A stretch of DNA of 64,000 bases from Glaciecola punicea ACAM 611 (GTDB taxonomy: Bacteria; Pseudomonadota; Gammaproteobacteria; Enterobacterales; Alteromonadaceae): positions 1 to 64,000 of the forward strand of contig NZ_BAET01000019.1 of NCBI RefSeq assembly GCF_000252165.1, in the 5' to 3' direction. The notes beneath the pieces were generated by a model. That model did no database searches. It worked only from the letters and a program-made list of their open reading frames with translations, and was not told the origin of the DNA. Each line of letters starts with the position of its first letter. Position 1 is the first letter of the stretch. This document shows positions 48,132 through 56,945 of the stretch, piece by piece. The translations under genes and the position numbers were made by a program.

Positions 48132-49037
48132 TTAACCCTTACCAGTTGTGCGCGTAGCATGCGGTTTTGCATGCTTTTCAATGTGCGCAAAAATGAGTCC
48201 TGCAACATCTTTTTTAGTCGCAGTTTCTATGCCTTCTAAGCCAGGAGATGAGTTTACTTCCATTACCACCGGCCCACGTTCAGCGCGCAGTAAGTCAACA
48301 CCGCATACGTTTAAGCCCATTATTTTAGCCGCGGCAACGGCGGTAGCGCGCTCTTTTGGCGTTAGCTTAACTAGCACCGCTGAGCCTCCTCGGTGAAGGT
48401 TTGAGCGAAACTCGCCTTCAGCGCCTTGGCGTTTCATGGCCGCAACGACCTTATCGCCCACTACAAAACAGCGAATGTCGGCGCCGCCTGCCTCTTTAAT
48501 AAACTCTTGAATAAGAATGTCTGCATTTAAGCCCATGAATGCTTCAACTATCGCTTCGGCGGTTTTGGCTGTTTCAGCTAACACCACACCTATCCCTTGC
48601 GTGCCTTCTAATAGCTTAATAACGCAGGGCGCGCCGCCCACATTTTTAATTAAATCTTTTATGTTGTCAGGACGGTTGGCAAACCCTGTTCTAGGCAAGC
48701 CAATGCCTTTTCTAGACAACAACTGGGTGGAGCGTAACTTGTCTCTGGAGCGGCTTATAGCAACCGATTCATTCACGCAAAAACTGCCCGACATTTCAAA
48801 CTGGCGCACAACAGCCGTGCCATAAAATGAGATAGAAGCACCGATACGCGGAATAATTGCATCATACTGAGGCAGTTCTTTACCTTTATACCTGACCACT
48901 GGACGGCTACTGGTAATGTCCATATAGCAGTGAAGCGTGTCTATTATATCGACGTCGTGACCACGGGCTTCACCAGCCTCTTTTAAACGGCGCGTGGAAT
49001 AGAGATTTTTGTTTCTAGATAAAATAGCGATTTTCAT
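48132..49037 (-). CDS. rimK: ATP-grasp ligase RimK
   Basis: A 301-aa ATP-grasp carboxylate-amine ligase (E. coli RimK has 300). RimK adds glutamates to the C-terminus of ribosomal protein S6 and can form poly-alpha-glutamate. N-terminal [20 protein letters not shown] and the ATP-grasp segments [26 protein letters not shown] and [15 protein letters not shown] match closely. GGAAG lies 5 bases before the ATG at 49037. It is the first gene of a two-gene operon with the AstE/AspA-like hydrolase and faces the DUF1704 peptidase gene. Confidence 0.95.
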   Translation of the reverse strand: MKIAILSRNKNLYSTRRLKEAGEARGHDVDIIDTLHCYMDITSSRPVVRYKGKELPQYDAIIPRIGASISFYGTAVVRQFEMSGSFCVNESVAISRSRDKLRSTQLLSRKGIGLPRTGFANRPDNIKDLIKNVGGAPCVIKLLEGTQGIGVVLAETAKTAEAIVEAFMGLNADILIQEFIKEAGGADIRCFVVGDKVVAAMKRQGAEGEFRSNLHRGGSAVLVKLTPKERATAVAAAKIMGLNVCGVDLLRAERGPVVMEVNSSPGLEGIETATKKDVAGLIFAHIEKHAKPHATRTTGKG

Positions 49038-49222
49038 TTTACTTCCGTTCTTGACTTTATATGGTGGGTAGACGTGACGGTGAAGAAAAAAGTCACAACT
49101 TATCTTACCTTACCTTAATTAGACACTACATTAGAAAGCAAAGCGACTCATTATATGTTGAGATGCCGTTATTGTATGCAAATCACCGTTAAATATGTGC
49201 GTAAAAAAAGGCCCATCATTAA

Positions 49223-49555
49223 CGGCATTTTACGACTGTATTATTCGAATGCCTTGCTAAAGACACTTTCTCAAGGGCTTGGAACAACATCCATCAATTA
49301 AAAGACAATGAACGCTTCTTTCAATGGGTCATTACTATCGTTAGAAACAATGCCATGGATGTGTTGAGAGACAACAAAAAGAGTGATGAAATTAATGAAT
49401 TATTCGCCGTGGATGAATATACCGCCCAAGCCGATGAGTTAGCTTTAGGTGAAACTGAAGCTATTTCAGCGCTGCCCCGCTTAGTTAAGGCGGCTAAGAT
49501 CCCCTTGCAGTCGGCCCCGCTGCCACCAAACTGCGGCCATGCGCTGTATCAGTAA
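49223..49555 (+). pseudogene. Truncated ECF-type sigma factor fragment
   Basis: This frame has no upstream start and no sigma-4 domain. It shows the sigma-2 core of an ECF sigma factor: KDTFSRAWNNIHQLKD, then RFFQWVITIVRNNAMDVLRD. A short linker with an ALPRLVKAA segment follows, and the frame then runs across the 3' end of pckA (49494), where the match is lost. Both ends are missing, so it is a relic rather than a gene. Confidence 0.75.
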
Positions 49556-51104
49556 ACTTCTCAAAGTTATCAACAAATAGACCCGCTAAGTTTTCTGCCT
49601 TCTCATACCAGTTTTGAGTGTCTGTGTAAGTGGCTCTTGGATCTAGGATCTCAGGTGCAATTCCAGCCAACTGAGTGGGAATGCTAAGATTAAAGATGGG
49701 TAATAATTGCTCCTCAGCCTCGTCCATGCTGCCGTCTAAAATAGCGTCTATTATGGCGCGGGTCGCTTTAATAGATATACGCTTACCGCTGCCGTTCCAA
49801 CCGGTGTTTACCAGATAGGCCTGCGCGTTAACCGCCTGCATACGCCTTTCTAATACATTTGCGTACTGGGTAGGGTGCAAGGTTAAGAAGGCTGCCCCAA
49901 AGCAGCTTGAAAACGTTGGGGTTGGCTCAGTGATCCCGCGCTCAGTGCCAGCTAGTTTGGCTGTAAAGCCCGACAGTAAGTAATACTGCGCCTGCTCCGG
50001 TGTTAATTTAGCCACTGCCGGCAGTACACCAAAAGCATCAGCGGTTAAAAAGATAACTTTTTTAGCATGTCCTGCTTTAGAAATTGGTTTAACGATATTG
50101 GTAATGTGGTTAATCGGATACGACACTCTGGTGTTTTCAGTAATAGAGCTGTCACTGTAGTCAATAACGCCGGCTTCATTATGCGTCACGTTTTCAAGCA
50201 ATGCGTTACGACAAATGGCGGCGTAAATATCAGGCTCTGCTTCTTGGCTTAGGTTTATTGTCTTAGCGTAGCAGCCGCCTTCTAAGTTAAATACACCGTA
50301 GTCGTCCCAGCCGTGCTCATCATCGCCAATAAGCTGTCTTTTAGGATCGGTTGAAAGCGTGGTTTTGCCGGTGCCTGACAAGCCAAAGAATATTGCCACG
50401 TCACCTTCTTTGCCTACGTTAGCACTGCAATGCATAGACGCGATTCCCTGCAGCGGCAGGTAGTAGTTCATCATCGCGAACATGCCTTTTTTCATTTCGC
50501 CGCCGTACCATGTGCCGCCAATGAGCTGGATGCGCTCAGTTAAATTAAATGCAACAAAGTTCTCTGAGTTTAGGCCTTGCGCTTGCCAGTTTGGATTGGT
50601 GGTTTTGGCGCCGTTCATAACGATAAAGTCGGGGGCAAAATCCGCTCGTTCTTGTGCGGTAGGCGTAATGAACATGTTGGTGACAAAATGTGCTTGCCAG
50701 GCAACTTCTGTGATAAAGCGCACCGACATACGCGTGTCTTGATTAGCGCCGCAAAAAGCGTCTACCACAAACAGGCGTTTGCCACTAAGCTGGTCTGTCA
50801 CTAAGGTTTTAAGTTGATCCCAAGTATCTTGGGTTATAGCTTTGTTGTCGTTTTTACCTTGATCAGACCACCACAAGGTATCTTGGGTGATGCTATCTTT
50901 TACAATATATTTGTCTTTTGGAGAGCGACCCGTAAATTTACCGGTTTTAACGCAAACAGCGCCCGACTCAGTAACATCTCCCTTTTCAAACCCTGAGAGC
51001 TCGGGTTTAGTGGTTTCAGTAAACAGAGTGTCGTAGTCAGGGTTGTGTAAAATTTCAGAATTGGTATTAATATTGTATTGTTTCAACGCATCGATCAAAT
51101 TCAC
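49494..51104 (-). CDS. pckA: Phosphoenolpyruvate carboxykinase (ATP)
   Basis: Converts oxaloacetate to PEP, the entry to gluconeogenesis from acetate, fatty acids or amino acids; cytoplasmic. The 536-aa protein has the ATP-form signatures [11 protein letters not shown], the P-loop [11 protein letters not shown] (near residue 245) and [11 protein letters not shown]. The C-terminus ends [11 protein letters not shown]. The gene lies downstream of no operon partner. Together with isocitrate lyase at 19269 it indicates growth on two-carbon or fatty-acid substrates. Its 3' end overlaps a sigma-factor relic on the opposite strand. Confidence 0.98.
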   Translation of the reverse strand: MNLIDALKQYNINTNSEILHNPDYDTLFTETTKPELSGFEKGDVTESGAVCVKTGKFTGRSPKDKYIVKDSITQDTLWWSDQGKNDNKAITQDTWDQLKTLVTDQLSGKRLFVVDAFCGANQDTRMSVRFITEVAWQAHFVTNMFITPTAQERADFAPDFIVMNGAKTTNPNWQAQGLNSENFVAFNLTERIQLIGGTWYGGEMKKGMFAMMNYYLPLQGIASMHCSANVGKEGDVAIFFGLSGTGKTTLSTDPKRQLIGDDEHGWDDYGVFNLEGGCYAKTINLSQEAEPDIYAAICRNALLENVTHNEAGVIDYSDSSITENTRVSYPINHITNIVKPISKAGHAKKVIFLTADAFGVLPAVAKLTPEQAQYYLLSGFTAKLAGTERGITEPTPTFSSCFGAAFLTLHPTQYANVLERRMQAVNAQAYLVNTGWNGSGKRISIKATRAIIDAILDGSMDEAEEQLLPIFNLSIPTQLAGIAPEILDPRATYTDTQNWYEKAENLAGLFVDNFEKFTDTAHGRSLVAAGPTARGS

Positions 51105-51247
51105 CTAAGGCTCTCTTCATATTTAGTCAATATATGTTTTTAGTTTATAGTCTTTAGCGCAAATCCTCCACCCCTTAAGCACATACTCGCGATAAAAAGC
51201 ACGAATACGTCACTGTTTACGACTAAAGTCTGTTTTCGCATTTTTAA

Positions 51248-51478
51248 ATTGAAGAAATCGCTTTCGTATACTTACAGCGCTATGATCAAAATGCAGAAGG
51301 TTCAGGTAAAGTTAACTTTAGTACCGACGAAGGTCGGTTGCATGAATCAATTACAATGTTTATGCTAATTGGTATGAGCGCAAACATTGACGCAAACATT
51401 AACGCAAACATTAACGATTTCGGTTGGAAGCCAATATCTCTTGATGTTCATCTCTTCCAACCTACATTCATTACATAA
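51248..51478 (+). pseudogene. Possible decayed ORF without start codon
   Basis: Open for 76 codons after a TAA, with protein-like composition (EEIAFVYLQRYDQNAEGSG, then ESITMFMLIGMS) and the repeat ANIDANINANIN encoded by the 12-bp DNA repeat. There is no usable start before residue 40, and no family is recognised. It may be the 3' end of a lost gene. Confidence 0.25.
51379..51414. repeat. 12-bp tandem repeat, three copies
   Basis: CGCAAACATTRA at 51379-51390, 51391-51402 and 51403-51414; copies two and three are identical. Confidence 0.85.
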
Positions 51479-51490
51479 AGGAAAGTAACT

Positions 51491-52492
51491 ATGGCAACAC
51501 GTACCCATTTTGACGCGCTGGTGGTTGAAGAAAACGCTGATAACACTTTCAGCAAGTACATTCGTCGAAGAGCTATAAGTGATTTACCAAGCAACGAGCT
51601 GTTAATTGAAGTGCACTATTCGTCGCTTAATTTTAAGGATGCTATGTCTGCCAGCGGCAATAAGCGTATCACCCAGCATTATCCACATACGCCCGGCATA
51701 GATGCTGCAGGCGTGGTGGTTAGCGACACTTCAAACACTTTCAAAGCGGGCCAAGAGGTGTTAGTTTTTGGCTATGATTTAGGCATGAATACCGCCGGTG
51801 GTCTTGGTCAAATGATATCAATTCCAGCAAATTGGGCGGTGCTTTGCCCAGCCACGCTTTCACTCAAAGAAGCGATGACCTATGGCACCGGGGGCTTAAC
51901 CGCAGCATTGTGTATTCAAAAGTTAGAAAAAATGGGCGCGAAGCCAAGTGACGGGAAAATTGCCGTAACAGGTGCAACAGGAGGTGTAGGCAGTATGAGC
52001 GTTGCCTTACTTGCGCAGTTAGGTTACGAGGTAGTCGCTTTTTCGGGTAAACCCGAACAAAGTGAGCATTTAAAAGCACTAGGCGCAATAGAAGTGTTGC
52101 ACCGAAACACCATCGCTGAAGAAAATAGCAAACCTGCTGGCAAAGAGATATGGGCCCACGGCATCGACACTTTAGGCGGTGCATATTTAGCCAACCTGCT
52201 CAAACAACTAAAATCTGGCGGCGGGGTCGCGTCTTGTGGGCTAGCCTCTTCTCCTGAACTTGCAATGACGGTTATTCCTTTTATTACGCGGGGGGTATCG
52301 TTACTTGGAGTCGATTCGGTTTATATTTCTTTGGCTGAAAAACAACAGGTATGGAAGCGCGTTGCCACCGACATGAAGCTAGAGCAACTCGATCAGTATT
52401 GTGAAGAAATTAGCCTCGCACAAACACCTGAGTACCTAGACCGTTTCTTTGCTAGCAAAGTAGTGGGGCGATATGTGGTGAACATGCGCTAA
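51491..52492 (+). CDS. acuI: YhdH/AcuI-type acryloyl-CoA reductase
   Basis: A 333-aa zinc-free medium-chain dehydrogenase/reductase of the YhdH/YhfP family. Members reduce acryloyl-CoA to propionyl-CoA with NADPH, which detoxifies acrylate from DMSP breakdown in marine bacteria. The N-terminal substrate part has HYSSLNFKDAMSASGNKRI, and the cofactor site is TGATGGVGSMSVALLAQLGY. AAGGAAAG lies 6 bases before the start. No other DMSP genes are in the window, so the DMSP link is only by family. Confidence 0.88.
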   Translation: MATRTHFDALVVEENADNTFSKYIRRRAISDLPSNELLIEVHYSSLNFKDAMSASGNKRITQHYPHTPGIDAAGVVVSDTSNTFKAGQEVLVFGYDLGMNTAGGLGQMISIPANWAVLCPATLSLKEAMTYGTGGLTAALCIQKLEKMGAKPSDGKIAVTGATGGVGSMSVALLAQLGYEVVAFSGKPEQSEHLKALGAIEVLHRNTIAEENSKPAGKEIWAHGIDTLGGAYLANLLKQLKSGGGVASCGLASSPELAMTVIPFITRGVSLLGVDSVYISLAEKQQVWKRVATDMKLEQLDQYCEEISLAQTPEYLDRFFASKVVGRYVVNMR

Positions 52493-52901
52493 GGAAACCG
52501 CGCTTGACGAACTTAGCTTCGATAATGGTGATTCTGCCCAAGAACGCATGCAAACTACATTTACGCCTCGCGGCAAAGCCTTATTGAGCCAACAATGCTC
52601 TAACCTGCTTGCCTAGTTCTACCTGCTCTTGACATACTTTCTCAAAACCATAGGCTTTGGTTTCTTACATAATTTCACTGAAATGCCTTAGGCCGTCAGT
52701 AGGCAAAGTAGCGTGTCAATTCATCCCATCACACAAGCTCTTAGCTACCTTAATTTATTGAGGTGTAAAATATTAAGTGATTTGAACCTATCTTTATTAC
52801 GTTAATACTAAACTTCTGTGGTACTAAACCTGTATAATATTTGGCTTAATTTTTACGGTAATAATATTGTTTTTAAAGCTTGTTTGAAAGGAAAGTGGTA
52901 A
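52493..52901. other. Intergenic region with possible gene remnants
   Basis: About 410 bases. On the minus strand a frame of about 45 codons with one internal stop ends at 52581 (described separately). On the plus strand another open frame runs from about 52500 to 52616. Neither is recognised. Near 52860-52900 lies the fpr promoter region. Confidence 0.45.
52581..52715 (-). pseudogene. Possible 3' remnant of a gene
   Basis: In one minus-strand frame the residues read ATLPTDGLRHFSEIM, a stop (TAA), ETKAYGFEKVCQEQVELGKQ, then VRALLAQ and a stop at 52581-52583. The run is helical and protein-like, hinting at a lost gene's end. The family is unknown. Confidence 0.2.
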
Positions 52902-53711
52902 ATGCGTAACACGGTAATAGAAAAAGTAACTTGGGTGCATCATTGGAACGACACGCTATTTAGTTTCAAAACTACTCGCGGACAGGGCTTAACGTTTGAA
53001 AGCGGGCAGTTTGTCCTAATCGGTTTAGAAGTAGACGGCAGACCTTTGTTACGAGCTTACAGTATTGCCAGCCCCCACTATGCTGACGAATTAGAATTTC
53101 TTAGTATAAAAGTCGCCGACGGCGCACTAACCTCTAAACTCCAAAAAATAGGAGTAGGTGACGATGTAATTGTAACCACCAGGCCAACGGGAACGCTGGT
53201 ACCAGGCTATCTTAACGCTGGTAAAAATCTGTATTTGTTAGGTACCGGAACCGGCTTAGCACCTTTTATGAGTATTATCCGCGACCCGTTTATTTATGAC
53301 GAATTTGAAAAAGTAATTTTAGTGCACTGTGTTAGGTACGCATCAGAGCTAGCCTATCAAGATGAAATACTCAATGTGCTGCCTGAAAACGAATTCTACG
53401 GTGACTTAATTAAAGAAAAACTCATTTATTACCCAAGTGTTACCCGTGAAAAAAACGTGGCGTCGCAGCTTGAACAAGGCGCTGATATAAAAATGCACTA
53501 TGAGCGCATCACTACGCTTATTACCAGTGGCAAACTCAGCAGTGATATTGGGCTTCCAGCACTAGACACTAACAATGACCGTTTCATGCTGTGCGGCAAT
53601 AACGATATGCTGCAAGACACCATGAAACTGCTCGATGATTTAGGCTTTTCTAGGGCCACCTCTCGTGTGAAAGGCGATTATGTAATTGAGCAGGCATTTA
53701 TTGACAAGTAA
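52902..53711 (+). CDS. fpr: Ferredoxin/flavodoxin--NADP+ reductase
   Basis: A 269-aa FAD enzyme that moves electrons between NADPH and ferredoxin or flavodoxin, used for oxidative-stress defence and Fe-S chemistry. The FAD motif is RAYSIASP, and the NADP motif is GTGTGLAPFMSIIRDP. The C-terminal FCGNNDM-like segment appears as FMLCGNNDMLQD. AAAGGAAAG lies 6 bases before the start. It converges on tspO with a hairpin between them. FdxA at 37115 is a possible partner. Confidence 0.95.
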   Translation: MRNTVIEKVTWVHHWNDTLFSFKTTRGQGLTFESGQFVLIGLEVDGRPLLRAYSIASPHYADELEFLSIKVADGALTSKLQKIGVGDDVIVTTRPTGTLVPGYLNAGKNLYLLGTGTGLAPFMSIIRDPFIYDEFEKVILVHCVRYASELAYQDEILNVLPENEFYGDLIKEKLIYYPSVTREKNVASQLEQGADIKMHYERITTLITSGKLSSDIGLPALDTNNDRFMLCGNNDMLQDTMKLLDDLGFSRATSRVKGDYVIEQAFIDK

Positions 53712-53785
53712 TCATTGCAAAAATGCAGTGACGAAATGTCGATTTCGCCCGTTATTATATTAGGTAAACATAAGCGGAAGTAATA

Positions 53786-53812
53786 TATTCACCGCAAAAT
53801 ATGCGGTGAATA
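53786..53812. terminator. Perfect hairpin between fpr and tspO
   Basis: An 11-bp perfect stem (TATTCACCGCA 53786-53796, TGCGGTGAATA 53802-53812) with loop AAATA. No T tract follows on either strand, so it is either a weak bidirectional terminator or an mRNA-stabilising hairpin. Confidence 0.55.
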
Positions 53813-53836
53813 AGCGCTCTATTCAACGCGCTGCTG

Positions 53837-54307
53837 TTAATTATTAAACAGAATATACGCGTTTAGGGAGGTAGCGATTAGCAACCATACAAAATATGGC
53901 AGCATAAGCAATACTTTCACCTTCAAGACAGCGCGGTAGTGCACTAGAAAATATCCCACCAGCACGCTTAGCGCTCCGATAATAATTAAACCCGGTATGA
54001 CTTGTTCAAGCATAAAGAATACGGGTGTCCAACTTACATTTAAAATCCACTGAGCCGTATACAAGGCTACTAGCTTCTTTTTGTCGGCCACCTCGTTGTA
54101 AGCAAACCCCATAAACACCGAGAAAAAGACCATAATGGTGGTCCACGCGGCTCCAAATGCCCAACCCGGTGGCGTCCAAGGTGCTTTATTTATGCTCGTG
54201 TACCATTCACCGCTTACTGCAGCGCCTGTGGCTAAACTGCCTATTCCTAAAGCCGCAAAATTGATGATGAAAAAAATGACAATGTATTTGATTAGCGTTG
54301 TGTTCAT
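53837..54307 (-). CDS. tspO: TspO/MBR family membrane protein
   Basis: A 156-aa tryptophan-rich sensory protein of the TspO/MBR family, which binds porphyrins and cholesterol-like ligands in other organisms. Five helices are predicted. Family residues include WYTSINKAPWTPPGWAFGAAW and the WILNVSWTPVFF segment. The start is the ATG at 54307; an upstream TTG at 54343 lacks support. A link to heme or porphyrin handling is possible because the heme-uptake locus starts about 300 bases upstream, but there is no direct evidence. Confidence 0.9.
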   Translation of the reverse strand: MNTTLIKYIVIFFIINFAALGIGSLATGAAVSGEWYTSINKAPWTPPGWAFGAAWTTIMVFFSVFMGFAYNEVADKKKLVALYTAQWILNVSWTPVFFMLEQVIPGLIIIGALSVLVGYFLVHYRAVLKVKVLLMLPYFVWLLIATSLNAYILFNN

Positions 54308-54537
54308 TAACAGATAATCCCCTATTGCTTTCAAATTGGGCAAGACTAAGCTAAAAGTTAGGTGTAGGCAACTTACTGAAGGGCGTTATCCCACAACGAT
54401 TGCTTTGTTAAAGCGCCATCAAAACTAAACGATGCATAGTCTTAGTGAATTTACTTTTATTACGCATTATGTGAAATTAAAAACTTGTGGGTGACTCCAT
54501 TAGATTTTATAGCGCTTATGCAATAATTTTCTGCAGG

Positions 54538-54630
54538 CTATAAAGCAAGGCCTAAAATCGCGAAGCCGAGGGTTGCTGGAGCACTCACGCCAACAACATC
54601 CGTTTTTACTTCCCAAGTGCCCAACAAACT
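54538..54630 (-). pseudogene. Relic ending in a PEP-CTERM-like tail
   Basis: Directly after the heme-receptor stop, a minus-strand frame reads VSLLGTWEVKTDVV followed by VSAPATLGFAILGLAL and a stop. The last part resembles the sorting tail of PEP-CTERM proteins (a VxAPATL-like motif and a hydrophobic stretch), but the usual basic end is missing. No upstream body or start remains. Confidence 0.35.
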
Positions 54631-54634
54631 TACG

Positions 54635-56878
54635 TTAAAATTGCACCACCACATTGATAGAATAATTGCGACCTGGCGCTGTAAACGGCTGCAAATTAGC
54701 ACTAGCAGCTTGTCCGCGTACTTCTGAAGCAAGCCAATATTGTTTATCGCTAATATTAAATATACCCGCGTTCACTTTGATGTTTGGCGTAATATTAATA
54801 TGTCCAAGTATGTCTATGGTGGTGTAGCTTGGCGCACTAAAAAATTCAGCGTCGCCAGCGTCAGCAATTGCTTTGGCGTCTTGCGAATAAGTACTCGCTA
54901 TCTCTATACGCCATGGATCGCTGTAGTCTTGGTACTGTAGACCTAGAACCGCTTGATTAGGTAAAATGGAATCAAGCTCATTACCGGTGGCTTTATTTTC
55001 AGAATCTTGAATACTGTAGCTAGCTCTTACCTGCCAGCCTTGTGCATCTGTAAAAGTGTCGCCCAAAGACCATGTAATTTGTCCTTCAATGCCGCGAATT
55101 TCAACATCGTCTACGTTAACAGACTGAAAACGTATAAAGCCATTGTTTGGGTCTATGCCCACAAAGGTTAAGGATTCAATAAAATTTTTGTAGTCGTTTT
55201 GATAGGCACTAACACTCCAGCTTAGCGCGTCGGTAAAGCCCCTTAATCCGACTTCAACACTGGCCACCGATTCAGGTTTTAAGTTTGGGTTTGATAATGA
55301 GGTGTAACGCCCAGCAAAGTTTGTAAAGCCCACGTTTACATCATCCATGGGCGGTATTCTAAAACCTTCTGCATACTGCAGCCAAATATTATAATTTTCA
55401 GTTAAGGAGTAAACAGCGCCCAGTTTTTTTGATAACTGGCTGTCGTTAAAACTCGACACTTGCACACCTGGGTTTGCTGTTTCAAACAGTAAGTCCGACT
55501 CGGGCGTAAGCTTGAAACGGTCATAGCGTAAGCCAGGGCTGAGCAATAGTCGTCCATCTAAGAACTGAATTTCGTCTTGAATAAATAAAGATTGTTCAGA
55601 CAGTTCAGAAAGCGGAAAATCTCGTGCGGGAAACACGCTAAACTCACGAATGTCGGCACCAGTGGCTTGATCTTGCGTTTGGCCTTCCCTTAATCCTTCT
55701 GAGTCAGTGGTTTCAACGCTTAATCCATAAATCAAATAGTGCTCACCGCCCCATGTGAATGCATGGTCAAATTGTGCATTAAGGCCAATGGTGCTTTGCT
55801 CAAATAGTCCATCGCGAGTTCTAAAAAACGAAGATGCATCGGGTGCTAAACTGCGCCTTACTAATTCAGATGACTGGTTGCTAGAAGACTCTTGGTAAAA
55901 CGCAAGTAAATCGATACGTTTCAAGTGATGCTGCGACACAGGCTGATAAAGATAACGCCCCGAAACCCGCGAACGTTCTTGTTCGTCAAAACCTTCACTA
56001 GAAAGCGTCATGGTGCCGCGTACTACAGAGCCAATATCAGACAATAATACGGTATCGCTGTTTTGCTCGAAGGTCTCACCGACAAGCTCAAATCTATGCG
56101 CCTTATCACTTTGAAAAATGAGTTTTCCCAACATGCTAAGAGATTCGTTGTCTTGTGGATTAGCGCTGTTGCGATCACTTCCCAAGACATCATCGTCGAA
56201 GTACGATTGCGTTTCACCACTTTCACGATAAGTGCTGTTAAGCAACCATTGCCAATTACCGCCTACACCCGCTAACATACCATTTACATAGGATTCGTTT
56301 GACTGACTCACGTAGCCAAGCTTTGCTCTGCCGGCAAATGACTCGCCGTTGGCCACAATATCGGCTGGATCTTTAGTGGTAAACGCCACCACCCCGCCTA
56401 TTGCGTCGCTGCCATACAGCGTAGACGCAGGGCCCCGCACTATATCCACAGATTTAATAAGATCTACATCCACAAAGTCTCGTCGCGCCGACAGGCTAGG
56501 CCCAAAACTAAATTCATCGGCAATGGGAATATTGTCAACCAATATGAGCACTCGGTCACCGCTAATACCTCGAATATTGAAGCTAGACAGTCCAAAGCGC
56601 CCGCCACCTTCTACCGACACACCCGGCTCATAGCGAAGAAGGTCACGAATATTGGTTGCGCCTATTGCATCTATTTCTTCACTGCTGATGCGGGTTACCG
56701 TGGCGGCTATTTCATTTATTTTACGCGCTGTTTTAGTGCCGCTGATTGAAATAGTTTCTATTGCAGATTCAGTATTAGCCTCTGTTGCTGAGGCATTTGC
56801 AGCGCCTGTTAATGCCAGGCAAACGGCTAGTGAGCAAAGTGACGATTGAAAAGCGAACGCTGTAAAATGAGGTTTCAT
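54635..56878 (-). CDS. TonB-dependent heme/hemoprotein receptor
   Basis: A 747-aa outer-membrane receptor. The signal peptide ends at about residue 30 (TGAANASA), a TonB-box-like ETISISGTKT follows, then a plug with IRDLLRYEPGVSVEGG and DIVRGPASTLYGSDAIGG. The barrel has the heme-receptor landmarks YAEGFRIPPMDDVN (a FRAP-type box) and LSNPNLKPESV (NPNL box), and ends in NVVVQF. Together with hmuTUV and hugZ this makes heme or hemoglobin the likely ligand. AAGGAAAT lies 5 bases before the start, and the gene diverges from hmuT across a Fur box, so it is iron-repressed. Confidence 0.92.
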   Translation of the reverse strand: MKPHFTAFAFQSSLCSLAVCLALTGAANASATEANTESAIETISISGTKTARKINEIAATVTRISSEEIDAIGATNIRDLLRYEPGVSVEGGGRFGLSSFNIRGISGDRVLILVDNIPIADEFSFGPSLSARRDFVDVDLIKSVDIVRGPASTLYGSDAIGGVVAFTTKDPADIVANGESFAGRAKLGYVSQSNESYVNGMLAGVGGNWQWLLNSTYRESGETQSYFDDDVLGSDRNSANPQDNESLSMLGKLIFQSDKAHRFELVGETFEQNSDTVLLSDIGSVVRGTMTLSSEGFDEQERSRVSGRYLYQPVSQHHLKRIDLLAFYQESSSNQSSELVRRSLAPDASSFFRTRDGLFEQSTIGLNAQFDHAFTWGGEHYLIYGLSVETTDSEGLREGQTQDQATGADIREFSVFPARDFPLSELSEQSLFIQDEIQFLDGRLLLSPGLRYDRFKLTPESDLLFETANPGVQVSSFNDSQLSKKLGAVYSLTENYNIWLQYAEGFRIPPMDDVNVGFTNFAGRYTSLSNPNLKPESVASVEVGLRGFTDALSWSVSAYQNDYKNFIESLTFVGIDPNNGFIRFQSVNVDDVEIRGIEGQITWSLGDTFTDAQGWQVRASYSIQDSENKATGNELDSILPNQAVLGLQYQDYSDPWRIEIASTYSQDAKAIADAGDAEFFSAPSYTTIDILGHINITPNIKVNAGIFNISDKQYWLASEVRGQAASANLQPFTAPGRNYSINVVVQF

Positions 56879-56910
56879 AAATATTTCCTTATCTAGTAGT
56901 TGACTATAAT

Positions 56911-56935
56911 GCTAATGATAATTATTATCATTAGC
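56911..56935. promoter_or_regulatory. Fur box between heme receptor and hmuT
   Basis: A perfect 25-bp palindrome, GCTAATGATAAT-T-ATTATCATTAGC, closely matching the 19-bp Fur consensus. It lies 33 bases from the receptor start and 11 bases from the hmuT start, so Fur can repress both directions. Confidence 0.93.
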
Positions 56936-56945
56936 AATAGATAAA

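Larger units (their letters stand above)
51105..51490. other. Intergenic region with a possible relic ORF
   Basis: About 385 bases upstream of pckA (on the minus strand) and of the acuI-like gene. It carries an unrecognised plus-strand ORF without start (51248-51478) and a 12-bp tandem repeat. Confidence 0.5.
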
